Positions 1-10,516 are shown, counted from the first letter of the stretch. The stretch is DNA of 64,000 nt from Peribacillus frigoritolerans (GCA_030562215.1 JAUPFL010000001.1:124001-188000); one strand, 5' to 3'. A program made the numbers and translations. The notes: generated by a model not told the origin, from the sequence alone.

Positions 1-671
1 CAGGGAGCAGCAGATGCTCTTGATGCACTCAAAGATAAAATAAGAGTGGATCAAGTTGTGATTTCTGTTTTAGCGGGCATTTCCACTGAATTTATGGAAA
101 ATCATCTACAGCTTGGACAGCAGGTTGTGCGGTTGATGCCAAATACCTCGAGCATGATCCGGGAGTCGGCAACTGCGTTATGTCCGGGAAGACATACAGC
201 GATGGACAATGTGATAGCAGTGAAAGAACTGTTTGGCTGTATGGGAAAAGTGTTCTTAATTGAAGAAGAGCAAATGGATATTTTTACAGGAATTGCAGGA
301 AGCGGACCTGCTTACTTCTATTATTTAATGGAGCATATGGAACTCGCTGGCGTTAAAAGGGTATGGATGAAGCGATGGTCCGTGAGATTGTCGCCCAAAC
401 GATTTTAGGCGCAGCCAAGATGATTATGGTGAACGACGAGACACCGGCAAGTCTCAGAGAGAAAGTCACTTCACCAAATGGAACGACGGCATCCGGACTT
501 GATGCTTTACGAAAAAATAATGGCGGCAGAGCCATTTCACAGGCGATTCATCATGCAGCGAAACGTTCGAAAGAGCTGAATGAAGAGATGGCAGTAGCGG
601 ACAGTAAATCGACTATGCCCCCAAGAGTACTGGGGAACTTCAGTGCCATAAAAGGACGGTGTCTAAGTTAA
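1..671 (+). CDS. proC: Pyrroline-5-carboxylate reductase, 5' end outside window, frameshifted
   Basis: ProC makes the last step of proline synthesis, NAD(P)H-dependent reduction of pyrroline-5-carboxylate. The frame is open from base 1, so the N-terminal Rossmann domain starts outside the window. Visible landmarks are VRLMPNTS, the ATALCPG segment, GIAGSGPAYFY and the C-terminal TSPNGTTASGLDAL signature of the family. The first frame runs to about 358 and the rest is read from 363 in another frame. The break sits in the run aaaaggg, where one extra G would restore VKRGMDEA. This is either a pseudogene or a sequencing indel; I favour the latter because both halves are well conserved. Confidence 0.85.
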
Positions 672-798
672 TTTTTTACAGAAATACACCATGGAACCTC
701 CTTAGGTAATTAATATGTATCAAAAGATGCGGTAATCAAATAACAATCCTATCAAATAGTTAAGAAAAAATATAAACGTAAGAAAAACGGAGGACAAC

Positions 799-1857
799 AT
801 GAAGAGAATCCTTAAGATTGCTAGCGCTTTTATCGGAATTCTTATCGGAGCAGGGTTCGCCTCAGGACAAGAAACCATGCTTTATTTTGTAAGCTTCGGG
901 AACTTGGGCACAATTGGAGCTATCATTTCAGTCGCTATTTTTGCATACCTTGGAATGATTCTCATGAAGCTTGGCAGTCGTACACAAACAGATTCGCATC
1001 AGGAAGTAATTTATAAGATTTGTGGTCGCTTTCTCGGCTGTATCATTGATTATGTTCTGAACGCCATCCTATTTGGTATAGGAATTGTCATGATTGCGGG
1101 GTCAGGCTCGATCTTTGATCAGCAATTCGGATTACCTTCCTTTATAGGCACCATTCTTATGACTGTTCTTGTTATGATAACAGTTATGCTGAAAGTTGAC
1201 CGTGTGATTAAGGTAATTGCATCCGTCACACCATTTCTGATTCTTGTCGTACTTGTTCTATTTATTTATAGTATGTTTACAATGAATTCATCTTTTACGT
1301 CACTTGAACCACATGCGCTGGAACAAAATTCAGCTGCGGGACATTGGCTTATATCTGCAATAAACTATATTTCAATAACCATTGCAATGGGGGCTTCCAT
1401 GACACTTGTTATGGGTGGAAATGAACCTGATGAAAGGATATCATCCATTGGAGGACTTACAGGAGGGATCACTTTAGGTTTACTTCTTATAATTAGTCAC
1501 CTTACTATTTTCTCAAATATTAATACTGTATCGGACTTAGATATGCCAATGCTGGGAATCGCCAACAGTATTTCACCTCTCTTAGGCATTCTGTACTCTC
1601 TCGTTCTGTTCGCTATGATTTTCAATACGGCAGTCAGCATGTTCTACTCATTTGGAACACGCTTTTCGGATCCACAGACCACAAAATTTAAATTAATCGT
1701 TATTTCATCACTGTTGATAGGATTTATAGCAAGCTTCTTTGGCTTCACTAAACTTGTTTCCTCTCTCTATCCAATCTTTGGCTATATGGGAATTGTTCTT
1801 ATTATCGTTCTCATCATTGCTCCATTCCGAATGAGTCGATTAACGAAAGAAAATTAA
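799..1857 (+). CDS. YkvI-family membrane transporter-like protein
   Basis: A 352-residue integral membrane protein with about ten hydrophobic segments. The opening residues, ASAFIGILIGAGFASGQE, are typical of the YkvI family, which is distantly related to APC/LeuT-fold amino-acid transporters. The substrate is unknown. The ATG at 799 follows cggagga at about seven bases. It is monocistronic, with a rho-independent terminator about 20 bp after the stop. The frame is intact, unlike many neighbours. The family call rests on overall pattern and the GAGFASGQE motif. Confidence 0.75.
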   Translation: MKRILKIASAFIGILIGAGFASGQETMLYFVSFGNLGTIGAIISVAIFAYLGMILMKLGSRTQTDSHQEVIYKICGRFLGCIIDYVLNAILFGIGIVMIAGSGSIFDQQFGLPSFIGTILMTVLVMITVMLKVDRVIKVIASVTPFLILVVLVLFIYSMFTMNSSFTSLEPHALEQNSAAGHWLISAINYISITIAMGASMTLVMGGNEPDERISSIGGLTGGITLGLLLIISHLTIFSNINTVSDLDMPMLGIANSISPLLGILYSLVLFAMIFNTAVSMFYSFGTRFSDPQTTKFKLIVISSLLIGFIASFFGFTKLVSSLYPIFGYMGIVLIIVLIIAPFRMSRLTKEN

Positions 1858-1875
1858 ATTGAGGATTGTTTACCC

Positions 1876-1907
1876 AACCTTTCTACTCCATGTGTAGAAA
1901 GGTTTTT
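1876..1907 (+). terminator. Rho-independent terminator after the YkvI-like gene
   Basis: An 11-bp perfect stem (AACCTTTCTAC / GTAGAAAGGTT) with a six-base loop is followed by a short T run. Confidence 0.85.
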
Positions 1908-1981
1908 GAGGAAAGAAAAACTTTCCTTTCCCCTGTATACTTCGGACAAACTAACCTACTAAGAGCTGTTGCAGCATTAAT

Positions 1982-2385
1982 TTAGGGTCTTACATTAACA
2001 ATATGAAGACAATTCACAAATTCACTAAAAGCAATATTAGGAACATATTTTTCGTCATAAAGCTGCATTTGAAAATGATACCAATAAAAATGGATTGGTA
2101 CTGGATAACCCAGTTTGCCTAAATGTTTTTCCATACAGTCTAAATAGCGAAATTCTGGTATTATCTCTCTTGTTTTATCAATATATAACTCTTCCTTATT
2201 CGCGAGGTGTGATAACTTCTGATAAAAACTTTTTTCGTATTTGTTAAAATGAAAATTGTATGTCGCTATATAGATAGCTTTTGTTTCTTTATAACATCTT
2301 GCTAACCAACCATCACAAAAATCCGATTCTTTAAAAAGATCACTTTACCTTCTTGCAAAGGGATTTCTTTTTCATATTTTCAGCC
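1982..2385 (-). pseudogene. Degenerate hypothetical ORF, no start, frameshifted
   Basis: The minus strand reads as protein from about 2385 to a stop at 1982-1984, about 130 codons, with segments such as FCDGWLARCYKETKAIY and GYPVPIHFYWYHFQMQ. One shift is needed at an A run near 2335. Upstream in frame there is a stop and no start codon, so the 5' end is missing or damaged. The product is not recognised. It lies just downstream of a dispersed repeat copy, as the array genes do. Confidence 0.5.
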
Positions 2386-2407
2386 TACCAATTTGATGTT
2401 TCTAATT

Positions 2408-2470
2408 AAACTAACCTGCCTCGTTAGTTCCATTAGAAAAAGCTGCCTTAAAGACAGCTCCGTGGAATAA
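2408..2470 (+). repeat. Array repeat, left and middle hairpins only
   Basis: The left hairpin (CTAAC, CTGCCTC loop, GTTAG) and middle hairpin AGCTGCC..GACAGCT are present; the right hairpin is replaced by cgtggaataagg. This is the first copy seen in the window. Confidence 0.85.
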
Positions 2471-2473
2471 GGG

Positions 2474-2839
2474 TTAATGATTTTTATTTGCATACATTCT
2501 TGCCATTGTCGAAGGTGAAAATGTAATTCTATATTTCCCTTCAAGTTCTTTCTTCATTTTTTTCGTTAAAGTCAATCCTTGTTTATTGTGTTCTTCTTCA
2601 AGTTCAATCCCATTAGGAAGCAATGTATCTTCATCCCAATCAATCCATTCACCATACCTATTTACCCATTCAATCAATTCATTTGTTAACGTATTTGAAA
2701 TCGGAATGTCCTCTATATCCAAGTTACAACCACATTGATTGCACCATATAGGGTCCGCCCCAACATCACCTTCAACTCTTAACTCATATGTTTCTTTTTG
2801 TTCACAAAGACATTCCATATTATTTTCCGACTCCTCCAC
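2474..2839 (-). CDS. Hypothetical zinc-ribbon-like protein, 121 aa
   Basis: An acidic 121-residue protein. An N-terminal CLCEQ and a CNQCGC motif near residue 35 could bind zinc. The rest is charged, with TLTKKMKKELEGKYRITFSPS near the C-terminus. No name can be given. A repeat copy lies on each side (2408-2470 and 2880-2933), so it is a one-gene cassette, antiparallel to the repeats. Its stop is four bases from the downstream repeat. The start may be the M at residue 8 instead of residue 1. Confidence 0.7.
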   Translation of the reverse strand: MEESENNMECLCEQKETYELRVEGDVGADPIWCNQCGCNLDIEDIPISNTLTNELIEWVNRYGEWIDWDEDTLLPNGIELEEEHNKQGLTLTKKMKKELEGKYRITFSPSTMARMYANKNH

Positions 2840-2879
2840 TACCCGCTTTTTTATTATATTTTACATGACTTTTGTTAAA

Positions 2880-2933
2880 GTAACCTGTCCTGTTAGTTCA
2901 ATAAAGAAAAGCGATTCTTATTAAAGAATCGCT
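2880..2933 (+). repeat. Array repeat variant with alternative middle hairpin
   Basis: The left hairpin (loop CTGTCCT) is followed by a different middle stem, GCGATTCTT/AAGAATCGC, also found at 51841-51918. No right hairpin is present. Confidence 0.75.
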
Positions 2934-3032
2934 GAGTTTGTAGACAAATATCATCCGAACTTACGAATAGAATGAAAAGGTGAAATGGGATTAAGATTGA
3001 ATATGCAGAAGAATCTCCTCATTGAGGGAACC

Positions 3033-3296
3033 TCATGTCTTTTCCCTTATTCCTTTTCGTTCATGTAAAATTTCTTGGATGATTTCAATATGAACAAAAG
3101 ACCATGATTTTTCATGAAAGTGAAGAAACACACTTATGGAAAGAATGGAAATATAAATTAAAATGAAGACGACCCAAAGCAAACTCCCATCTTTAAAAAG
3201 GAACTCTTGCAATTGATTTGAAAATAGAAGAAAAAGCCAAGGTCCGGAGGATATTATAATAGGAATGATCCCCGATCCGTTTTTCTCTTTTATCAT
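3033..3296 (-). CDS. Hypothetical membrane protein, 87 aa
   Basis: Two hydrophobic segments (about residues 9-26 and 38-60) separate a short basic N-terminus from a charged C-terminal tail. The family is not recognised. It lies on the minus strand after the 2880 repeat and has no clear RBS, so the start is uncertain. Confidence 0.5.
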   Translation of the reverse strand: MIKEKNGSGIIPIIISSGPWLFLLFSNQLQEFLFKDGSLLWVVFILIYISILSISVFLHFHEKSWSFVHIEIIQEILHERKGIREKT

Positions 3297-3611
3297 ACAA
3301 TAATAAATTTTTTTAACGTATCGCTATCAATGGAACTATAAAAGTTTTGAATTTTTTCCACTTCTATTAGTTTCTTCATATCTTTGAAAGATTGGTCTTT
3401 GTATGATGCTTTTTTAATTGAAGATAAATTTTATGAGCATCTCCCCGTAATGAAAACAATATCTGATCTTTCCCCCTCCAAAAAACTCCTTGCTAAAAGG
3501 CTTTGTAATAATCCGTATTTTTATGTAGTCTTTGTCTTTTATCTTAGCTTGAGGGGGATGACAAACGAATTATCGTCCATACTATTACCATCAGCTCGTA
3601 TATGTAAACCT
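3297..3611. other. About 315 bp with no supportable gene
   Basis: Open frames here lack an RBS and recognisable motifs. The region ends in a strong hairpin at 3612-3652. It may be the degraded remains of a gene, but I cannot identify one. Confidence 0.4.
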
Positions 3612-3652
3612 AAAAGGCCATAATCATCACTCCCGATAATTATGGCCTTTTG
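3612..3652. terminator. Strong bidirectional terminator hairpin
   Basis: A 13-bp perfect stem AAAAGGCCATAAT / ATTATGGCCTTTT has an A run on one side and a T run on the other, so it could stop transcription from either direction. Confidence 0.8.
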
Positions 3653-3733
3653 TTAACGACAACGTGGGGTACAGTGACCTCACTATTATGTGGTGGCCAT
3701 CCCCTTTGGATTGCCTCTCATTCTTAAACGGTT

Positions 3734-3865
3734 TTACTTATTTTCAGATTCATTTTTGCCCGTATCTTCAGCTAATTGTTCAAATGAATGGACCTTACCA
3801 TGTGGATTCTGCGATTGTTTACGATCTTTCCATTGGCGTTCTTGTTGTCGCTTAGATTGAGTCAT
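3734..3865 (-). CDS. Small DUF6254-like protein, 43 aa
   Basis: A short hydrophilic protein starting MTQSKRQQERQWKDRK and containing NPHGKVHSFEQLAED. It matches my memory of the DUF6254 small proteins of Bacillus, whose function is unknown. The ATG at 3865 is preceded by AAGGAGCTTA at good spacing, and the stop is at 3734-3736. The strong RBS and clean reading frame argue that it is real despite its size. Confidence 0.7.
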   Translation of the reverse strand: MTQSKRQQERQWKDRKQSQNPHGKVHSFEQLAEDTGKNESENK

Positions 3866-3977
3866 CTAAATAAGCTCCTTTACATAAAGTTCAGTAAAAA
3901 GTTTGAAGCAATGATAAGCCTCCACCCTTTGTACTCGGTGCAGGCATCACTTATCCTCAGTTCAAGTCTGGCAAGTA

Positions 3978-4163
3978 TTAATTAATGCATGCCTTTCCAC
4001 TCACCTTGATTTTTAGATGCTTTTTCTTTTTTGCTTTATTTTTATGTGCTTGATTAGCATTTGCACTGCCAAATTCTTTAGAGAATTCAGAATCAGTTTT
4101 GCTTGAATCAAATCCTTGTTTGTTTTTTTGATCTGCATCATTTTTCTTTGTTCGTTTTGCCAT
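3978..4163 (-). CDS. Small acid-soluble spore protein-like (gamma type?)
   Basis: A 61-residue lysine-, asparagine- and serine-rich protein starting MAKRTKKNDADQKNKQ. DSEFSKEFGSANANQ resembles the EFASETN-Q repeats of gamma-type spore proteins (SspE), which are amino-acid stores degraded on germination. The RBS AAGGAGGGG lies nine bases before the ATG. The last dozen residues (HLKIKVSGKACIN) look unlike the rest and may follow a frameshift. The assignment is by composition and is moderate. Confidence 0.5.
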   Translation of the reverse strand: MAKRTKKNDADQKNKQGFDSSKTDSEFSKEFGSANANQAHKNKAKKKKHLKIKVSGKACIN

Positions 4164-4184
4164 GTATACCCCTCCTTCTTATCT

Positions 4185-4572
4185 TTAGTATGAGATCAGA
4201 AAGAAGAAATATACTCCGAATAAAAACCGTAGTAGCATGAATCCGACATGTAATTCGGGTAAATAATAAAGTGAATAATACATGGACGGCTTAATAATTC
4301 CATGTTCATACCAAGAAGAAGAAATGTAAGCGTTCGGTCCCTGAAACATAACAAGCACATCTTCACAGGTTTCAAATGATCTCCACTGAGGATTTCCATA
4401 AGCCAGATGCCCAGTAAGATAGTAATCATCACCTTTTTATTTAACCCCAAAGGTAAATGAGTCGCATTGTTTTCCCTTGATCTGTTGTGACAATCGTTCC
4501 AAAAGAGTTTTCTTGAACAAAATCCCAAATTTCAACAACATTTATGACCTTATAATAATTTGGATTATACAT
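4185..4572 (-). CDS. paiB: PaiB-like FMN-binding transcriptional regulator, frameshifted, C-terminus lost
   Basis: Merged frames give MYNPNYYKV at the start, then VQENSFGTIV, THLPLGLNKKGDDYYLTGH, AYGNPQWRSFE and FQGPNAYISSSWYE. These are the conserved blocks of PaiB, a negative regulator of sporulation and degradative enzymes. Two one-base losses at G runs (atgcgact for atggcgact, and aaaaaggtgat) break the frame. After SSWYE the protein no longer looks like PaiB and ends early compared with the usual 200 or so residues. It follows paiA by 23 bp on the same strand, as in Bacillus subtilis paiAB. Confidence 0.8.
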
Positions 4573-4595
4573 AATGATCCATCTTTCAAAATAAG

Positions 4596-5113
<518 letters not shown>

Positions 5114-5138
5114 TTAAATATGCCGCTCCTTTATATAA

Positions 5139-5590
5139 TCAATAATTTCTCTTGTTTCCCTTTTTTACAGTTTCCCAGTCTTTTTCTACATTTTTTCTTA
5201 CTCTTTGAAGAAGATCGGAAATGGTTTCTACTTCACTTTCGGAAAATCCCTCCAATGCAACGATATTGGAATAATCATTTTCTCTTTTTATAAAAGGATA
5301 AACATTTTTCCCTTTCTCCGTTGGAAAGAGTTTTTTAATTTTTTGTTGTGTTTATCTTCTTTCTTTTCAATAAAGCCATTGATTTCAAGTTTTTTTATAG
5401 CACGAGCTGCTGTTGTTCGATCTACTTTTATCATCTCAGCTAACTTTTCTTGTATGATTCCTGGGTTTTCACATATTCGCACAAGGTACAAATACTGCCC
5501 TTTTGTAAGGTCATATTCTTTAAATTCGATATTACTTATGGAATCCAATGCCCTTGCTATCATTCCAATTTCACGAAGAATTTCCTTCAT
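5139..5590 (-). CDS. MarR-family transcriptional regulator, one frameshift
   Basis: A winged-helix repressor of about 150 residues: MKEILREIGMIARALD, then LTKGQYLYLVRICENPGIIQ, and the recognition helix region IKVDRTTAARAIKKLEINGFI. After an A run near 5330 the frame changes and continues as LFPTEKGKNVYPFIKREN to the stop at 5139. It is divergent from a YczE-like gene and upstream of paiA. The shared 116-bp gap holds two inverted repeats, so it probably controls both directions. Confidence 0.8.
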
Positions 5591-5612
5591 AATTAACTCC
5601 TCAGCGCGTTTT

Positions 5613-5630
5613 TTGTTGCAAATGCAATAA
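5613..5630. promoter_or_regulatory. Candidate MarR operator 1
   Basis: An imperfect inverted repeat, TTGTTGCAAATGCAATAA, lies just upstream of the marR start and resembles the second site at 5660-5677. Confidence 0.55.
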
Positions 5631-5659
5631 AAATATCATATGTTTAATTTAACTTAATT

Positions 5660-5677
5660 TTGTTGTGTTTGCAACAA
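5660..5677. promoter_or_regulatory. Candidate MarR operator 2
   Basis: A perfect TTGTTG-N6-CAACAA palindrome sits between the divergent marR and yczE-like genes. It shares its half-site with the repeat at 5613-5630. Confidence 0.6.
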
Positions 5678-5706
5678 AAAAAAATAATGATAAAGGGGTC
5701 GTTATA

Positions 5707-6351
5707 GTGAAATATGTTTTTTATGTATTGGGAATTTTAATCTTAACCCTTGGTATTTCTTTCACTATACAATCAGACCTTGGAACTTCACCTTTTGATG
5801 CACTTTTGGTCGGTCTGTCCATTAATGTGGGGCTTACTGTGGGAAGTTGGGAAATAATAATAATAGCTTTGATCTTGATATGTTTTAATTCATTCTTAAA
5901 AAGGCAAAGACCAGAAGTTTTGGGGTTGTTAACAGCATTTATAACGGGTATTGGTATTGATATGTGGCTTTTTTATTGCACAATTTGATAACACCTGAAC
6001 TATGGTACAGCAAAGTTGTTTGTTTTGGAATCGGCTTAGTTGTTATAGGATTAGGAACTGCAACATATTTACACACAAATTTTGCACCGATTCCAGTTGA
6101 CCGATTAACATTAATCATACAAGAATTAACGAAAACAAATATATTTTTTCGAGAACAGTCATTTACCTCGCATTCTTGATAATGGCAATGATTTCAAATG
6201 GACCAATTGGAGTTGGAACTTTATTGACCGTTTGTTTAGGGGGCTAATACTCAATTACTTTATGCCAGTTACTGAAAAAGTATTAGACCGCATATTAACA
6301 CACTCTAGTACATCACCGAATTATGATAAAGATAAAAAACATTCCATATAG
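5707..6351 (+). CDS. YczE/YitT-like membrane protein, three frameshifts
   Basis: Merged frames give a membrane protein of about 212 residues with YVFYVLGILILTLGISF, QSDLGTSPFDALLVGLS, a GIGLVVIGLGTATYL segment and TNFAPIPVDRLTLIIQ. This is the pattern of the YczE family (function unclear). The likely start is GTG 5707, preceded by aaagggg. Shifts occur near 5968, 6165 and 6240, at T- or G-rich runs. It is transcribed away from marR and may be its regulatory target. Confidence 0.65.
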
Positions 6352-6362
6352 AATGATTTTTA
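6338..6362 (+). terminator. Short terminator overlapping the yczE-like stop
   Basis: CATTC/GAATG around the stop codon is followed by a T-rich stretch. The stem is short. Confidence 0.4.
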
Positions 6363-6371
6363 TCTTTATTG

Positions 6372-6436
6372 TTCCCCTTTAGTTGCATAAGAAGGCAGCT
6401 CCGATCCTCAGCTAACACACCTGTTAGTTCATTAAG
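6372..6436 (+). repeat. Array repeat, left part degraded
   Basis: The left part is reduced to cccctttagttgcataag. The middle stem is only half present (GGCAGCTCCGATCCTCAG), and the right hairpin is CTAACACACCTGTTAGTTCATTAAG-like and complete. Confidence 0.75.
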
Positions 6437-6790
6437 AAAGTCTATTTTTTTATTTCTTCTTCAACTAAATGACCCGATACATATAATAGAACGCAATCCC
6501 TACTTCGGAAAAGCTCCATGCTCTTGAATAATCATCCATATAACTTCTTTAAGTATGATCTTAATTGAATAGCATATCCTCGTCTTTAACCAACTTTATT
6601 TAATGCAACATCTTTATTGTCATCAACATGATCAGGTCTTTTGAATCGGCCACCATCTTCCTATTTAATAAGTATTTGGTAAAAAATGTAGGTTGATAGC
6701 ATTATTTGATTTGGAATGTATTGTCAAATATTTTGTTTTGTAGTAACCTATCAGCGATTTAAATCGCACCGATCTAATAGCGGATAGTCC
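6437..6790. other. Gene-poor gap of about 350 bp
   Basis: No full gene is visible. A minus-strand stretch near 6590-6660 reads RFKRPDHVDDNKDVALNKVG before a stop, which may be the tail of a lost small gene. The rest is A/T-rich leader DNA. Confidence 0.4.
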
Positions 6791-6835
6791 AATGGCAGTA
6801 AACAGCTGTTACTATTCAATAAGGGAGGAATTGGA

Positions 6836-8511
6836 ATGTCCAGGTTACACAAGCATTTTTTCAATTGTCCTTGTTATGCTTTTGACCTTTGGCATCTTTG
6901 CACCTGTACAGACACAAGCAACTTCAAACGGTGGAGGATACTGGGTCCCAGACGACAAGATCAAGAAGGCAACCGAACTGATGAAGCAAGGCAAATCCCT
7001 CGGGGAGCTTGAAATCAAACAAGATCAAATCCAGCAAAAAGAAGGCATTCAGACATTAGAAGAATTGATGGAAGTAGACCAGCAAAGTAAAGCGACATAC
7101 AGAACGAACTTGGCACCTCCGATCAAGACGGCGGTCGGATGGGTACCCCGGAATTTGACTATGATCATATCCAGACTGTAGATGAATGCCGGAGAAGTCC
7201 TGACAGCAGTTCAGAAACAGGGTATATCAAGAACCGTTATTCCTTCTGTTGGTCCCATGTGGCGACATATCAAGTCCCTATAAAATGTATCGGAGGGATC
7301 TGTATAAACGCAGGGGTTCAATTTCAATTCACGGAAATAGGTTATGGTTCCAACCAAAGCCGGAACATGAGAATCTATTATACACTTGACGATATCATCG
7401 TGACCGATCCAGCTTTAAATGGAGCCAAGTTGAAAATCGATATGGTATGTGAATCGAAATTGAACGCAGGTGACTGTAAAGAGGATCCCGACTATCCACC
7501 GACGGAAAGAACGATCGCCCACTGGAAAAACACGAACTTCAGTACGGAAATCTTCACCTCAGAAGCGCCCCCAGCAACTGATTCAAATCCTGACCAGTTG
7601 GGATACATGGAATTTTGGCCGAAACTCACCCTTACCCATTCAGCAAGGAAATACAAAAAAGCATAGATGGCATCAAACAGACCGTCCGATATGACTCTGC
7701 AAAATACATGTTCGCTTTCCCAGATCAATATTTCCGGCAAGGAGCCGTATTCAGCAAAGCCACACCGGTCTTCAATGTCCCGATCACGAAACCTGAATTC
7801 GAAATGCTAACTGAAGCCGGCCAGCATTGGAAGGACGCTATGGACCACCCAGAACAGACAAAGCCTCAAATGATTGGAAAGAAAATACCGGGAGCTGTAG
7901 GAGACAGCACACTGACACGGATGTATACAAAACGTCATCAGGAGGAATACAACCGTAATAGGAACAAGACACGAAGGATTTGTGACCGGGAGTTCGGAGA
8001 TGAGGATCGGACAGGAAAGCAGTGTGACGAATATCCTTTCGCTTCCACCTGGGAAGGTTCATCGACGAACGGATCGGATAATTTTTCTGTAAGAATGATT
8101 TCCGCTGATTCGAACGGTGCTGCAGGGACATGGCTCGGTGCCTGGTACGCCTATGACCGGATTCTGGATGGAGACGCTTTTAATGTAGAGGTCGAAGCTC
8201 CTGAAAAAATCGCGACGATCCGATCGGAAGGTCAGCCTCAGGACGGCCAGGATAACCGATCAAGTGATAACTTCACGATCGGGAACATCCCTGCTTACGC
8301 GACCAAGTTACAATGGAAAATCGTCGACGGTCCTAAAGATGCAAAATTCGATGTCATGAAAGACATCAGCTTCGGTATCGACGAAACGATCTTCTATGAT
8401 CTTACAGACGGGTCCGAGTCAGAAATCGAAACGAGTGAAGATTTCTACATCGCCAGACCGGAAAACACCGATGGAGAAAGCTTTACTGTCGAAGTCTACG
8501 CAATCCCTTAA
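6836..8511 (+). CDS. Large secreted NucA/NucB-type deoxyribonuclease, frameshifted
   Basis: Merged frames give a protein of about 560 residues. The likely start is ATG 6836, after gggagg, giving MSRLHKHF then a hydrophobic signal segment (SIVLVMLLTFGIFAPV) and a probable cut after QTQA. The middle, with several cysteines (DECRRSP, CIGGICINAG), is not recognised. The C-terminal part holds CDREFG, CDEYPFASTWEGS and DSNGAAGTWLGAWYA, the catalytic-region signature of NucA/NucB nucleases. A final beta-rich domain of about 100 residues follows. Shifts occur near 6863 (T run), 7139 and 7625. NucB itself is only about 140 residues, so this is a multi-domain secreted relative, perhaps used against biofilm DNA or competitors. 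Confidence 0.75.
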
Positions 8512-8543
8512 TAATAAAAGGTTAGTTGAATAAAAGACGAAGG

Positions 8544-8595
8544 CTAGTCAAAAGAGCTTGGAGATTCCAATCTAAGCTCTTTTGACTAGGTATTT
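8544..8595 (+). terminator. Strong terminator after the nuclease gene
   Basis: A 16-bp perfect stem, CTAGTCAAAAGAGCTT with its complement, spans 8544-8589. Confidence 0.85.
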
Positions 8596-9150
8596 ATAGT
8601 GACTGCCTCCATCATATCCCCGATAACGAAATAAGCAAATTATGTATTTTCCATAGATGACATTCCAATTAATTATATCTGCATTAACTCTCTTCTACAT
8701 TTAAATCTTTTATAGTTCTTGTTTCACTAATCTGATACGTTGTTTTTTCACAACTACCACTTTTATACCTCCCAATGATAGCTTTATTTCTTGTTTTTTT
8801 CCTCCTTTGTATCCTTTAAAGAGCAAGAAGTATGTATTACAATATATCAATAGTTATAAAATGGTATTTTAGTTAATGATTACATATCACTAAGAGGGGA
8901 AAAGTAGGGAATTTTCTGTAATTCATGGCGATTATCACTTCTTAATCATGGTTAGTAACAGTCTGCTTGTCGTTAAAATTTTAAAGAACCTTATTGCATA
9001 TTAAATAAGGCCGCCCAAAAGGAGAAACTTTAAATTTATATTGAAATCAATTTTATCAGGTCATAATACAATACAATCTTATGTATTTAGTTTGTGATCA
9101 ATTTTTTGAAAATTATTTCTTTTCGAGAAAGTAAAATCTAGTTCTTTCAT
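8596..9150. other. Intergenic region upstream of brnQ
   Basis: About 550 bp of A/T-rich sequence without a supportable ORF. I see no clear T-box or other leader element. An RBS (GGAGG at 9151) marks its end. Confidence 0.5.
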
Positions 9151-9162
9151 GGAGGTTTTAAT

Positions 9163-10502
9163 TTGGCTACTAGAGTACCATTTTCATTTATATTAGTTAT
9201 TGGTTTAATGTTATTTGCTCTATTTTTTGGGGCAGGAAATTTAATTTTTCCACCAATGCTTGGTCAATCAGCAGGAATGAATATCTGGTCAGCAAATGCA
9301 GGGTTTTTAATAACAGGAGTTGGCTTACCGCTACTTGGTGTGTTAGCACTTGGTTTTTCGGGGAAAGATGATTTACAGTCGTTGGCAAGTCGGGTACACC
9401 CTGTATTTGGTATTGTATTCACAACCGTTCTTTATTTAGCCATTGGTCCTTTATTTGCTTTGCCTAGATCAGGAAACGTTTCATTTGAAATCGGTGTAAA
9501 ACCTTTTTGTCCGACAATCCAGGCTCTGCACCTTTACTTATTTTTACAATCATCTTCTTTAGCATTACGTGCCTTTTTTCAATCAATCCCGCGAAAGTTG
9601 TCGGAATTGTCGGGAAAATATTAACACCAATCAAGATAACGTTCATTGGAATTTAGTAGTAGTTGCTTTTAATCATCCAATCGGAGATTTTCAAGCACCT
9701 ATTAAGAATTATTCAGTTCAACCATTTTTTAATGGGTTTAGAGAAGGTTATTTAACAATGGATACGCTTGCATCTTTTGTTTTCGGCATCATCGTCATTA
9801 ATGCCATAAAAGAAAAAGGTGCTAGAACAAAAAACAAATTTTGGTTGTTTGTGGAAAAGCAACTGGAATTGCTGCCTTTTTCCTGGCAACCATGTATTCA
9901 GCTCTTTCTTATATGGGTGCTTCAAGTGTAGAAAAACTTGGACACCTGGAAAATGGAGGCACTATCTTAGCAAAAGTCTCGGATTATTATTTTGGAGCTT
10001 ATGGCGGGATATTATTAGGATTAATGATTACAGTAGCTTGTTTAACAACAAGCGTGGGACTTGTTACATCTTGTTCTTCATTCTTCCATAAACTATTTCC
10101 AAAGGTTTCTTACAAAACAATTGCTATTAGTTTATCTATTTTTAGTGCAATAGTTGCCAATATTGGGCTAACCCAGTTAATTGCTGTTTCTATTCCACTC
10201 TTAACAGCTATTTATCCATTAGCCATTGTATTAATTTTCTTGACATTTTTTCATTCTTTATTTAAAGGGAAAGCTGAAGTGTATCAAGGAAGCTTACTTC
10301 TAACATTTATCATTAGTTTATTTGATGGATTAAATCGAGCCGGTATACACATTTCATCCATTAATAATTTTTTTAATGAAATTCTTCCTATGTACGATGT
10401 CGGACTAGGTGGATTATTCCAGCAATTGTTGGAGGATTTATAGGGTTTAGCAGTAACATACTACGAGGGAAATTCGGTCTTAATCCCCCAACTAGTAGTT
10501 AA
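9163..10502 (+). CDS. brnQ: Branched-chain amino acid:cation symporter BrnQ, several frameshifts
   Basis: BrnQ imports leucine, isoleucine and valine with sodium. The TTG start at 9163 lies behind GGAGGTTT. The opening PFSFILVIGLMLFALFFGAGNL and IFPPMLGQSAG are family hallmarks. Later segments such as TMDTLASFVFGIIVINAI, YMGASS and LTTSVGLVTSCSSFF follow in shifting frames. At least four one-base shifts are needed (near 9500, 9640, 9840 and 10410) to reach FGLNPPTSS at the stop 10500-10502. All segments remain conserved, so sequence error is as likely as decay. It has its own terminator. Confidence 0.85.
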
Positions 10503-10516
10503 GTAAATATTAAAAT

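Noticed and set aside
5205..5630. 141-aa plus-strand ORF
   Set aside because: It is the shadow of the MarR gene, which has a clear family pattern on the minus strand.
8596..9150. T-box leader upstream of brnQ
   Set aside because: No T-box sequence or following terminator was seen in the 550-bp gap.
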